Under the pieces are notes generated by a model. That model was not told the origin of the DNA. It was given only the letters and a program-made list of their open reading frames with translations, and made no database searches. Source: Aplidium turbinatum (lineage: Eukaryota; Chordata; Ascidiacea; Aplousobranchia; Polyclinidae). Taken from it: DNA of 64,000 nt. The stretch covers positions 19,661,996 through 19,725,995 of the forward strand of contig OU964926.1 in the NCBI GenBank assembly GCA_918807975.1, written 5' to 3'. Both the position numbers and the translations under genes were made by a program. The number at the start of each line of letters is the position of its first letter. Within the stretch, counting starts at the first letter, position 1. Positions 53,293-63,614 of this stretch are shown one piece after another.

Positions 53293-55119
53293 CGTTCAGC
53301 CTCCAGCATGTCTGAGAACCATATACATAGGCACACCATAGAATTGGTGTAGGCCCAATACATCTTGAACTACAGCGGACAAAATTGAAAACTAGGGTCT
53401 TAAGTGATTTGCAACAACATAAAGAGACCTTATGCTTGCCTGTTAATGTCAGCTTTACCAATGATGGCAATATCAATCACTAATCCTAAATATTTTGATT
53501 AACTAACAAAGTCAATTTACATATTAGCCTACATGTAGCTTTGTAGAGAATACTGAAAGTTAATGCGGAAAAGAAGCAAAATGTTTTGATTCGAGATATT
53601 GTTGAATTAGTTTGACAGTTTTACTACAGTCGGAAAATAGTTTTATACCTAGAAGCATATGAATGTCTCCGTAGCCAACGTTTTTTAGCGCTAAAGATTG
53701 TGGAGATTAATCGCTGAGTCGGCGATGGGCATAAAAAAAAACATATTTTAGATTGGTAAGGAGATAGACCAGAGGTTGTTAGCTGTTAAGAGAGGTAAAC
53801 CATTAAGAGGATGTGCGAGAACTGGTTGATAATTTCAACATTTTTCAAGGTGGTGCCAACGAGGAAAAAAGTGAACAATCACTAATTGATTAAGCTCCTT
53901 GCGGTGAATTGCCAGCAGACATAAAATTAATGAAGCTTGAGTAAAAGTAAAAATCCAGTTGCGGCGACAGATGGATATAACCGGAAATGTCACAGTGGTG
54001 TTTTTGACTCCATAAAGTTCAACGTTTTAGATTTAACTCAAATTTCGATGATTCTTTTCGCTAGATATTTTGGCATTAATAGGAAACAAATAAAGCACAA
54101 CATTATGCAAAAATACCTCATCTGTCTTTTTATGTATTTGTCTCATCACGTTTTTAGCCCATGCCAACTCATATTGCAGATTCTTCAAACTCAATCGAGT
54201 GAACTTTTTATGTTTCAGGAATTTGGCGCCGAACAACTGGAAGGTAAAAAATTATGAAAAATTGATTATTGTCTTGAAGTATTAATGTTTTTTTTTTTTG
54301 AAAAATACAGTCTAATTGAAGTTTTCTTTATGAAAAAATAACTTCTTGGAAATAGGCTACATTTTTCTTTTGATAATGGTTTCAACATTAAATTCAGTTG
54401 CAAAGCCATTGATGCAGGCTAAAGCCTAAACGTGTTAAATCATTTCGAAGTGGTAAAAGATCAAGGACCTTTGACCCTTCACCTGACAAAGAAGGTTCTT
54501 TTTTTTAAAGTACAATGTATGAGCTCAGGTAATTTGAAGAAGCAATTGCTTTTATTTCAAATAATAACCACAACCAATGGTTTGGCAGAAGAGTCAAGCA
54601 CTAACTACAAAATGTTACGTTTAATAGTGTCTTTTATTCATCAGTGTTTTTGAAAAAAAATAATAATTTGGACAGTTTGAAATAAAAAGTATTTCATCAT
54701 TTGGGCTAAAAATATCTCTATTCGACGTAAAAATTGTTTGCTTTGATGCAATTTCGTTTTGTCTACAATTTAATTTTTTTTAGAGAATTTCATTTCGAAA
54801 AAAACAACTTTTTTTAAAACAGCCCTAATTTTAAGTTTTTCAAAAAAATTCACCTGTGATTACATAAACCTACAAACTATGAACGGTTTGTTCATCTTAA
54901 AGTATTCCTTTTCTCTTTCCAATATCAAAGTTAGGGGGATGCATTTCTGTCGAGGTGCAGCAGATGGACAATACAAAACTATGACGTAGAGTCGTAGACT
55001 GTTGTTTGGCTTAGACTTCAGATCACCTCTCAGCAGAAAAACTGAAATCATAAAAAATTTCATTCTTTCTAAAAGTTTTGACAATTTAAAAGGAAGTTTA
55101 ATAAGGTTAATGTGGTTAA
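53293..55119. other. No feature recognised
   Basis: AT-rich with several small ORFs lacking family features. Confidence 0.4.
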
Positions 55120-55300
55120 GGAGATTTGTAACAGGAGCAAACAATGTGGACAAGAGCAAACAATGCAACATCTACTCGAATGCCCTGTCCTAAAAGCAAG
55201 ATGCTCTGCCTACGATTCAGCCAAGTTCAACGATAGAGCAAGAGCTTGCGTGATGCTCTGGGCTACGGCTGTGTGACACATGATAAAGAAGAAGATGAGG
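55120..55300 (+). mobile_element. LINE 3' end fragment
   Basis: Encodes MQHLLECPVLKARCSAYDSA and KFNDRARACVMLWATAV followed by TGA. This is the typical last segment of a LINE ORF2 (a 'C-G-x-x-Q-T-M-x-H-L-L-x-C-P' zinc-knuckle region). The upstream reverse transcriptase is absent. Tail ACACATGATAAAGAAGAAGA. Confidence 0.75.
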
Positions 55301-55329
55301 TTCGATTTGACATATTTTTTTGATAAAAA

Positions 55330-55600
55330 GGTAAAGGTGGTCCCATACTTGATTCAAGTGTCGGGTATAGGAAGATAAGGTTCTCATTGTAATAAGCCAT
55401 CGGCACTACCGAAAGTATGGTGGCCAGCAGTTCCTTTCTTTCGGCCGCCTTTCCTCCAGAGCAACTATGCCCACCCAATTTATTACACCCTAGGTAGAGG
55501 TGAGCGGTGTTTTTAACAACCAGCTGAAGCCGGGAGTCGAACTAGGTTTGCATAACTGGAAAGTCAACGCCTTGTGCGTTGCGCCATCTCACAACCTTTT
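55330..55600 (-). repeat. tRNA-derived SINE, family D
   Basis: The reverse complement begins GAGATGGCGCAACGCACAAG (A-box), has CTAGTTCGACTCCCGGC (B-box) and a 3' body including TGGGTGGGCATAGTTGCTCT and GGCGGCCGAAAGAAAGG. No other copy in the window. Confidence 0.7.
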
Positions 55601-55947
55601 TTGATAATGTTATGGTTTTTATATTGTCGCTTTAAAACTAGGCTTACTTAGCGACAGAACTCAATTTTAATTTTGTGTCAGATTTACTATGTTACCAGCA
55701 CATTAATTATTAGCCTACTCATCTTATCTTCATTGCGTTATGCAAGAAAGAACACAGTCGGTACCGGTTTTACAATATTTGGTATGACCCGAGTTGGAAT
55801 TGAACCCATATCTACCAGCACAAGAACAGAAGGCGATGTCTACACTCTACAGGGCAACGCGGAAGCAAAAGCAATACAAAATACTGTAGGCCTACATTTG
55901 GGAAGACAAGAAATTAAAGTCCGTCTTCTTGTACACCTACAGGCATG
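55601..55947. other. No gene recognised
   Basis: GGAATTGAACCC at about 55795 looks like an inverted B-box and could belong to another decayed SINE. Otherwise nothing. Confidence 0.35.
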
Positions 55948-56040
55948 CCTTTAAGTGTCTTGCCAGAGACACAGCCGCATGCTGAAAGCTCTTGTCTTGG
56001 TTTTATTCCCAATCATGCTTGTCAGTAAGAGATTTTCGTT
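55948..56040 (-). repeat. tRNA-derived SINE, family B fragment
   Basis: TTAAGTGTCTTGCCAGAGAC and ACAGCCGCATGCTGAAAGCT match the inverted family B tail seen at 5500 and 38310. The head is unrecognisable. Confidence 0.5.
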
Positions 56041-57022
56041 GTTTCGCTTTGAAATTGAAGCAATTTTGTTCCGTTGCGAGTTTAAAGCAAACCGGAAGGA
56101 AAACTCAAAAAGCAGAAAGTACCGTCAATTGAAAGGAAATCATCTTTTAGTACGTCCTTTGAAGAGATATTTATTATTATGAACGCCTGCTTAAAAGCGA
56201 ATATAGTCAACAATGTTTTTTATACTGTGCGACGTCACCAAACGTATGCTGACATCCGTTTTGGTTGCTCAGAATGCTTTTCAACAAGTTTCATAAGCCA
56301 AAATAAAGTCAAAATTTTGACTCATAAAAATTTGGTTACAAAAGCACTATTTTCTTTATTTGAATGTTTTTAAAGTTTAGACGTTTTTAGAAGTATCGAC
56401 AATACTTGTATAACATCAATAAAAATATCAATACTTGAACATGATACATGTCGCTTTATTTGCGCTTGTCACAAAAATGTCTAAAACTTTTACTTTAGCG
56501 CATAAATATGAGATTCTTTAATGGAGCTACTATGTTGTAGAACTGCAAGTAACTTTAAAGTTATGGAACTGCGCGGAATTATTATTATTAATTATTTCAA
56601 GGTAAAGTTAAAATAATTAATATTAATTTGTTAATTTTTTGAACGCGTTCAAATTACTTTTTTTGCAACGTTTTTACCAAAATGTGTTCATCGAAACTGT
56701 AAATGACAGAACAAAATCTTTTCCACACTGAACAGTCAAAATTCAAAAAAAAATAAAGCAAAAAAATATTTTAGGTTAAACTAAAATTTTCTCTGGGTTT
56801 AAGGCATAGGCTAGGCTACGTAGGCCTACCGCATCATTTGCTGCAACATATTGATGATTTTGTTTTCTGACAGATATTAAATGTAGTAGGCTACAAGGGG
56901 TTGATGAACAGAAAAACAATGGTGTCATATGATATTTAAACAGATCTTTCAGTCATAAGTGAAAGAGAATGTTATTGTCGCTTAGGTTTCAATGTTTGTA
57001 TTCGGCTACTATACCTTAAAAG
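56041..57022. other. No feature recognised
   Basis: AT-rich. Contains clustered AGGCTAGGCTACGTAGGCCT-like words near 56810 but no gene. Confidence 0.4.
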
Positions 57023-57282
57023 CAGCGCTGTATTCGTAAAAAAAGCGCAGGGTATACTGTCAGATTTGCCAAAATGATAAATAATACACAACTTGCCAAA
57101 TACTAATCTTTATTCTACCATAACATGACTTCTCAAAATTGGACAAAAGTATAAAATTGTTTATTAGTAAGGATAACATAGACACTCTCTTTGGAAAACC
57201 AGAGGGAATACTATAGTTAGTTAAAAAAGCAGAGAGTATAGCCTACTGCGTATACCGCCGTATACCCTCGAATACAGCACTG
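57023..57282. mobile_element. 260-bp hAT-type MITE
   Basis: Ends CAGCGCTGTATTCG and CGAATACAGCACTG are inverted repeats; further in, CAGGGTATACTG faces GTATACCCTCG. Exact 8-bp target duplication CTTAAAAG at 57015-57022 and 57283-57290. Non-coding. Confidence 0.88.
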
Positions 57283-57494
57283 CTTAAAAGTGTAAAACAT
57301 CGATGTATTTAAGTTTTTCTTTTTGTTGAGCTGTGTAGTCGAACTGTAATGAAACATGTAAACACAAATTTCCTGACACAACAAATGAACGTGGTGCTGT
57401 TCTTCGCAGCAATAGTCAAGATTGTAAAAGTGGTAGTTTTTTGTAGCGTAAATGCAGAGTATAGTTTTGGGCAGGTAGACAACTTTAATAAAGT

Positions 57495-57790
57495 TGTCCG
57501 CCTCGTTAGCTCTGTGGTTACGCGCCCGGCTCAAGATCACGCGGCGCAAGTTCGGCTCTCGGGATGTGAGCTTGAGCAACGCACTTTTACGACTGCTCTC
57601 CATTCAGCGCCACCTAGTGAATGGAATAATTCCCCGGCATCAATACTTCAACAATCGTAAAACTTCACTCTGCCAATCTCGGTAACCGGCCCTGCGTCAA
57701 GAGCCTCCACAAGTATGCAAAACTACCAGGAATAACCAATCAAGGCTTTGTCAGTCCGAGGATAAAGATTCAAAAACCAAACCAATGAAA
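57495..57790 (+). repeat. tRNA-derived SINE, family A, uninterrupted copy
   Basis: CCTCGTTAGCTCTGTGGTTA (A-box), GCAAGTTCGGCTCTCGG (B-box), GAGCAACGCACTTTTACGAC, CAGCGCCACCTAGTGAATGG and GTCCGAGGATAAAGATTCAA. It supplies the reference for the MITE-split copy at 17778-18330. Confidence 0.85.
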
Positions 57791-58296
57791 AAAGTCTTTT
57801 TGAATAGGACAAGTTAATAAACAACCTCTTTATTTATCGAATACCAAAAGTCAATTCTTGACAGCTTGCTTATTTGTTGTTTTTTTGTCAGTCTTGAAAC
57901 AAGGGAGACAAGTAAAGAAGATTTGCCCCAAGTAAATCGAACAAAAGCTCTAAGTTATGAAGAAAATATAGCCTATCAAAGCCTGATAATATCAGTTTCT
58001 CAAGCATGAAATAAGAAGCACCAACTGAAACATCTCTTTCTGGTCAAGTTGTTGAAAATTGGAAACCTGGCCAACAAAGAAAATTTTGTCTAAAACAGTT
58101 TAATGACAAGTCAAAAATATTATTTATATTTCATATAAGGGGAACACTTGAAATAAATATTCACCTGAGGCCATCGATGGCAGGTTCCGGCAAAGGAATT
58201 GTCAGTCAGACGGCCATTTGTTTTTGCTGACGGTGTTGCGACCGTGCCAAATTTCTTACAACTCAATAACTTACTTCGGTCACAAGCACGTTTTAA
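57791..58296. other. No gene recognised
   Basis: AT-rich. No feature apart from the repeat that follows. Confidence 0.4.
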
Positions 58297-58405
58297 ACGT
58301 TCGCGTTTTGTCGCTTCTACCTTTTTCTCGACCTTTGCTATGTTGACGTGTATTGTTTTTGATATGATGGTCAGAAATAGAAAACAATTGAACTGAACTG
58401 AACTG
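58297..58405 (+). repeat. Dispersed repeat with an AATTGAACTGAACTG tail, copy 2
   Basis: TTTTGTCGCTTCTACCTTTT and GATATGATGGTCAGAAATAG, ending in AACAATTGAACTGAACTGAA, collinear with 39908-40025. Probably the 3' end of a LINE or SINE. Confidence 0.5.
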
Positions 58406-58801
58406 CTCGGGTACAAAAATAAGACGTAAATAAAGAAAACAAAAACATGGCATTCAATGAGACAGTGTAGGCCAGTGTTGTACGTTGACGCCGTCAATTT
58501 GACGGCGTCATTTGACGGCGTCAACTTTTTGTTGACGCTGAGGCTAGCGCCGTCAATTTATTTTTCAGTTGACGGAAGTGATAGCGCCGTCAACTATTTT
58601 GCCGATTTTAAGCGTCAAGCGCTATGCGTCATTTTTTATTTTTATGGAAAAAAAATGAAAAATCTCGTTTCACAATTAGAGTTTCACCTATGGTTTCACA
58701 ATGTATTCTGGCCAGCGCGACTCATCCGAATTACCGGCTTTTGCGTTGGTTGGAATGGCTCCCTGGAATACACGCGGAAGAAGTTCGCCAAATGGTGATC
58801 A

Positions 58802-59521
58802 GTCTAGGGCCATTTTTATTTTGACCTAAAAAAAAATTTTTTTGACTTTATTTTTATCAAATTTTGACTTTATTTTGACCTAACGAAATTGCTTATTTGT
58901 AAAGGTCACATTTCTTCCTTGAATTGATACTAGTTATCCAAACATAAAGTTTTGTCGATTTCAGACCCAAACGTAATATTTTGTCGAAAAGTCAAGGTTT
59001 TTATGGATTATAGAAAGTGCGTCGTGTTTTTCGGCGATAGGAAAATCTCCACAAATCTGTCTAACTTTTGCTGAAGACGATTTAGCTTGGCTATTCCTAA
59101 AATCCAAACTGTTGATTTTCGAAAAGACTACGCTTGTGAAGATGGAGCTTTTTATAAAAAATATTTAAATACGTAACAATGAATAAACAATGGGCAATTT
59201 GCGATAAAAGGTACTGCTGATCCGTCAGCATTGTGACATATTTCCTGCTTTTATGGGTTAATATGGTTTAATTGTGTCGCAGTTCCTGATTTACAATGTT
59301 TCCACGAGGATTTTGACAAAAATTACTTTCAAGAAACACAAAAAGTTTGTCAAAAGCCATAATTTGACAAATTTTGACTTTATTGTCAATTTTGACTTTA
59401 TTTTGACCTATAAACTTCTTAGAAACAGTCCCCTAGGTGCTAAAAATAACTTTATTCTTGGATTCGTGGATAGACGAGGTCCTTAAAAATTTTTGACTTT
59501 ATTGAGTTTTGCGGGCCCTAG
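58802..59521. mobile_element. Nested non-autonomous element inside the hAT
   Basis: TCTAGGGCCATTTTTATTTT at the left faces GTTTTGCGGGCCCTAG at the right. TGATCA flanks both sides (58796-58801 and 59522-59527). TTTTGACTTTATTTTGACCT words are repeated inside near both ends. The class is uncertain; TIR similarity is limited to the outer 8-10 bp. Confidence 0.6.
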
Positions 59522-59674
59522 TGATCACCCATGTATTGAGAACGAGAGATCAGAGACAGAAAGCGAAAAATCCATGATCGGCTTCGCGGAACGTTGAAGA
59601 TACTTTATTTCAAGAGCTTTATGCCTCTGAAAAGAGCGATGTTGGTGCAGTGAACCTGGTTAAAAGATTTATAC

Positions 59675-59890
59675 ATGCTAAACTATCACAGCACGTTAGG
59701 AACAATGATACCTTTCCGAGTAAACGTTTTCAATTTATTTTTGAAATACAACACACCAATACCAACCAGCGCTGCTGTGGAACGCATGTTTTCACTTGGA
59801 AAGGACAATAGCCTAGGCTATGCGTCCCAAACGCAGCAAATTGTCAGACAAACGTTTTGAAATGCTTGCTTTTTCTGTAAGGAAATAACT
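59675..59890 (+). pseudogene. hAT transposase C-terminal remnant
   Basis: Encodes VNVFNLFLKYNTPIPTSAAV and ERMFSLGKDN, then, in another frame, QTFEMLAFSVR-like words. The pattern 'F-L-K-Y-N-T-P-x-P-S-S-A-A-V-E-R-x-F-S-x-G' is the dimerisation domain of a hAT subfamily. At least one frameshift; the DDE core upstream is absent. Confidence 0.8.
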
Positions 59891-60148
59891 AATAGGCTAA
59901 GCAGCTAATTACAATACAGTCTCAAAACATAATATCTGCTCTTTATTTTTAGCTATTGTTAGCCTAAACTTGGTTGAAATATTTCCGTTTTATGAGACGC
60001 TGGCAAAAAATAGCGCTAGAAATTAGCGCTGACGCTGACGCCGTCAATTTCTTTAAGAGCTTACGCAGTACTTTACGCCGTAAAGTTTTTAGGCAATTCG
60101 CGCTGACGCTGACGCCGTCAACTTATTTCAATGACGCGTACAACACTG

Positions 60149-60690
60149 GTGTAGGCTACAGTGTGCATCCAATGAGACAGTATAGGCTGCAGTGTGCAAC
60201 TGTGCACCCAATGAGACAGTGTAGGCTGCAGTGTGCAACTGTGCACCCAATGAGACAGTATAGGCTGCAGTGTGCAACTGTGCACCCAATGAGACAGTGT
60301 AGGCAACAGTGTGCATCGAATGAGACAGTGCGTATAGGCTACAGACCCGCACTTGCTGTTGTTTCTCTGGGCAAGAAACTTTACGAGAATTGCCTCTACC
60401 CAGTGATCGATTTCGAGTAATGGGTAGTACCAAATTTAAGTCATAAGTAAAGTAGACAACCGGAAACAGACATTGCCGTCGGCTGCAGCGTGGGTCAGGT
60501 GTACGTCGGAAGGCGTACACCGATGCATAGCGCTCAAGTCCGCTTTCCCGCAATGCAGGATAAAGATAAACAAACAAACAAACAAACAAACAAAACAAAC
60601 AGTGTAGGCTACAGTGTGCATCCAATGACACAGTGTAGGCAACAGTGTGCATCCAATGAGACAGTGTAGGCTACAGTGAGCATCCAATGA
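60149..60690. repeat. Minisatellite with 39-bp units, interrupted by a SINE
   Basis: From 60171 three 39-bp units (ATGAGACAGT, A/TGTAGGCTGCAGTG, TGCAACTGTGCACCCA) follow each other, with shorter related units of about 30 bp (GTGTAGGCTACAGTGTGCAT, CCAATGAGACA) at 60149-60170, 60300-60345 and 60598-60690. One partial unit is left at 58450-58472 on the far side of the hAT. The array is split at 60345-60597 by a SINE with a (CAAA)n tail. Confidence 0.85.
60345..60597 (+). repeat. 5'-truncated SINE with (CAAA)n tail
   Basis: Contains CTGGGCAAGAAACTTTACGA (also in the family C SINE at 36925-37040), GCCTCTACCCAGTG and GAGTAATGGGTAG, a GC-rich part with GTCGGCTGCAGCGTG, and ends GATAAAGATAAACAAACAAA with further CAAA units. 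The tRNA-like head is missing. Confidence 0.7.
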
Positions 60691-60849
60691 GAGAGTGCGA
60701 AAGACGGTAGCCCTGGGTAGACGTGGGAGGTCGTCGAATCTGCACTCTCTCATTCAAACAGATGTAATCTTACGAAAATAAATGTTGCGTTATTCAAATA
60801 GTAAGATAAAGCAATAAAGAAAAAGGAAGAGAAAAGAAGAAAAAAAAGA

Positions 60850-61443
60850 ATGCGGAGGCAAGAAACGCTAAAAAGGAAAATAATGATATTGGAAAAACAA
60901 ATTCAAATTGATCGAAACCAAATTGAAGAAGCATTAACAACGGTTCTTGGATTACATAAAGTATGGAACACTAGAGAAATGAAACGTAAGTTTTCCACAT
61001 TCCATCCTTTGGAATTTTTCCAAATTCTATATTTTGCCTTTTTTTCTTTCGATTTCCCACCTTTTGTCCATAACCTATGCTTTGCATATACTTTCTGCTG
61101 TAAACTTTACAAACAAACGTAGCGGTATTGCAAATTGCCCAACTCCTTGCGTTGCAACATTGGCCCAGTAAGTTAAATTTGAAATAATCTGTTCTCAGCA
61201 TTGGCAAAATGCCTCATTCATAACGTGACAGGTTATACAAATCATTTGAAATAGTACACCAAAAGTGGTCTCAAATTATAGTAAGCTATAACATGGCAAT
61301 ACAGCGACTACAATAAAAGTTGTAAGCAGCATGGAAGACTTCTTGCATTTGTGAAATTCATGAAACTGGCACACTCCAAAACCTCACTACACTTCTGTTT
61401 CTTTTTTAATTCCACAGCATATCTTGCATCAGGCAGCCTGTGA
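60850..61443 (+). CDS. Possible two-exon microprotein, unrecognised
   Basis: Exon 60850-60985 ends in a strong donor (AAAC|GTAAGT); an acceptor TTTTTTAATTCCACAG precedes 61418. Joined in frame they give 53 residues: a basic, probably helical/coiled-coil N-terminal part (LKRKIMILEKQIQIDRNQIE), then LGLHKVWNTREMK and a short end PYLASGSL with TGA at 61441-61443. No family recognised. The start lies in a purine-rich run and may really be an acceptor of a longer gene. Weak: two splice signals and an open frame only. Confidence 0.3.
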
Positions 61444-61697
61444 GCTGTGAGTATTTTAAACAGCAAAAACAAAAAATCTGTCAGTCCAATGATAAAAGTA
61501 GCTTGTAAATATTTTGAAATAGACGTAGTTTAAGTAAAAGGTGACACACTGCTATAAAAAAAAACAAGAAAAATATCCTGTGTAGGTTTACGAAATCTAT
61601 TCATATATTATTGCAGCTTTAAAGACGATCACTTTTTTAATCGCAGATTGACTGTAAAATTAATTGCATCTTTGAACAGTATATGCGGGCATCTTCG

Positions 61698-61790
61698 CAG
61701 CTGTCTTTGCATTTCATCAGTTAGTTCTTTTTGATGAGGTGACGATGACGTCACGATGACGTGGCGTGGAAGTGACTTTGAAATATAACA
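61698..61790 (+). promoter_or_regulatory. Compact promoter of the plus-strand myosin light chain gene
   Basis: In 93 bp lie an E-box CAGCTG (61698-61703), a palindromic CRE TGACGTCA (61746-61753), a second CRE-like TGACGTGG (61757-61764) and a TATA-like AAATATAA (61781-61788), 85-175 nt upstream of the ATG. CRE plus MyoD-type E-boxes are an established signature of muscle gene enhancers in Ciona. Function is inferred from motifs only. Confidence 0.6.
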
Positions 61791-61872
61791 AGCCAGTCGA
61801 TTTTCGACCATTGTACTCGAGGCTTAGCTCCAAAGAAGTCAGCCAGTTTTATAAGCAAAAACAAATTGAAAA

Positions 61873-63614
61873 ATGGTGAGTGGGTTTTCGAAATTGAGTC
61901 GTTTGCTTGAAAGAACCTGTGTTGTAGCGTTGGTGGTCTGTGGCCTAAGTAAAAAAAAATCGTTGTTATGTACAGTAGTTAATAATAAGTTACGTTGTCC
62001 TAGGCGTAAAGTACTTACAGTAGCCTATAAAAAAATGTAGCCTATACTTGCACACAGCTTTTCTTTATTCTGTATTATATTTAGGCAGACATCGCTGATG
62101 AACAAAAAGAAGGTAAGAAAATGTAGTTTTAAATTTTTTTAAGTTTCAGCCATTCAGATATACAATTTTCTTTTGTATTAACTTAACAATACGATTCTAA
62201 ATACATGAAGTTGATGCGAGATAATAGACTTTAAGATTTTTATGATAAAGTGATAATGATAACTGATAAGAGATGGCTTTTTAATCTAAATAACTCATTG
62301 TACTGTAGCCTAAACCTACATCGATTACCCATATCAACGGGTGGCTGTGTCGCCAAATGTCCAACCATGGAGGTAGGACACGACTAAAATCTTGCGTTCT
62401 CAATGACTTACCTTTAGCCTAATGTGTTTTCAGAAATTAAAGAGGCTTTTGAGATTTTTGCTAAAACAGCAGATCTGGAAATCGGTTGGGATCAGGTTGG
62501 AAATATTTTGCGAGCTCTGAAATTCAATCCGGCAGAAGAAGATGTGGTCAAATTGTTAGGAAATCCATCAAAAGAAGGTAGGCTATGTAGTTATCAACCT
62601 ACAGTAGCTATTACGCTTTGGCAAACGAAAACATTTTGAATGTTGAAAAAAGATATTTCAGACTAAAACATGTTGCAACTAGTTTGTTAGATTTTAATCT
62701 CCCTTCAAAAAGTAATTTTGCTTTGAAGTACAGTATAACCAGAAGAGAATAGTCTTGTAATTTAACCGTAGGGTGCACTTTACCATCCAGACATGGCAAC
62801 TAAATTGATGAAGTTCGACGAATTCCTTCCGTTTTATGCCAAAGCGGTTACTGATGTCATAGGAGGAACGTACGACGATCTTCTGGAGGGATTGAGAGTC
62901 TTCGATAAGGAAGGCAATGGAACGGTGATGGGTGCTGAAGTCAGACACGTCCTTCGTACTTTGGGTATGTTAAACTCGAGGCTGAAGACATTAATTAATA
63001 TTCATTCTTACAATTAATAAATGATCTTAAAGAATCAAAGTATTGTAAACAACTACTAATAAAAGCTTCTTTTGAAAAATTATAATTTTTCAAAAGAAGT
63101 AGGCTTAATTATTAATATAATAATTATTAGGCGTCTTAGGAAACATTACAAAACATGGATCTCCGAAAATAATTTTTAGCAAACAGCTTGGTTTTTATGA
63201 GTAGGCCTATTCATCTCAGCTGTTTGCATCCCGGACATGAGATTTTACAAAAAACGATTTTTTTGGGGGGTTTTAGGTGGCATTTGTCAGCATTGACGGC
63301 TGTATATGAGCGCGCGTGTTAACTGCCGCGTCCGCTACAGGCTCCTCTGGATCTGCTACTATGCATAGGGTCGTACTAGCTTAGCCTTTAAGTTCTTGTT
63401 GCAGAGTAGCCTGAATGAAAATAAAAACTTTAAGCACGTAAACTGACTAGGGGTGTTCCAAAAGGGTGGGAGCGGGGGAAATGCTTCGTTTACCTCTACC
63501 CACTGTTTGTATCTTTCACAAAGTAAATTGTTGTAGGAGAAAAAATGACAATCTCTGACATCAATTGCGTTATGGATGGAAAGGAAGACATGAATGGTAC
63601 CATCAACATAGAAA
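61873..63614 (+). CDS. Essential (alkali) myosin light chain, divergent paralogue (partial)
   Basis: Exons: ATG 61873-61875 followed by GTGAGT; 28-nt exon after the acceptor TATATTTAG at about 62083-62110 (ADIADEQKE); 62434-62577 (144 nt, EIKEAFEIFAKTADLEIGWD, NILRALKFNPAEEDV); 62791-62964 (174 nt, [35 protein letters not shown]); 63537-63614 (78 nt, GEKMTISDINCVMDGKED). The exon sizes and phases equal those of the minus-strand gene and of vertebrate MYL1/MYL6. 142 residues are visible; about 8 remain on a last exon not found before 64000. The first EF-hand loop is strongly degenerate (AKTADLEIGWDQ) and the C-terminal lobe is unusual (SDINCVMDGKEDMNGTIN), so it diverges more than the minus-strand gene. 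Confidence 0.9.
63066..63099. repeat. Perfect 34-bp AT-rich palindrome in a light-chain intron
   Basis: CTTCTTTTGAAAAATTA is followed by its exact reverse complement. It lies in the intron after the 174-nt exon. Cruciform or hairpin potential; function unknown. Confidence 0.7.

Larger units (their letters stand above)
58473..60148. mobile_element. hAT element inserted in a minisatellite
   Basis: The ends CAGTGTTGTACG and CGTACAACACTG are inverted repeats, followed inwards by repeated TTGACGGCGTCA-type palindromes. Exact 8-bp target duplication GTGTAGGC at 58465-58472 and 60149-60156; this word belongs to the minisatellite unit that continues at 60149. The interior keeps a C-terminal transposase remnant (59675-59890) and is interrupted by a further element (58802-59521). 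Confidence 0.93.

Noticed and set aside
60149-60345. CRISPR-like array
   Set aside because: Units are contiguous or near-identical without unique spacers, in a eukaryotic context; it is a minisatellite.
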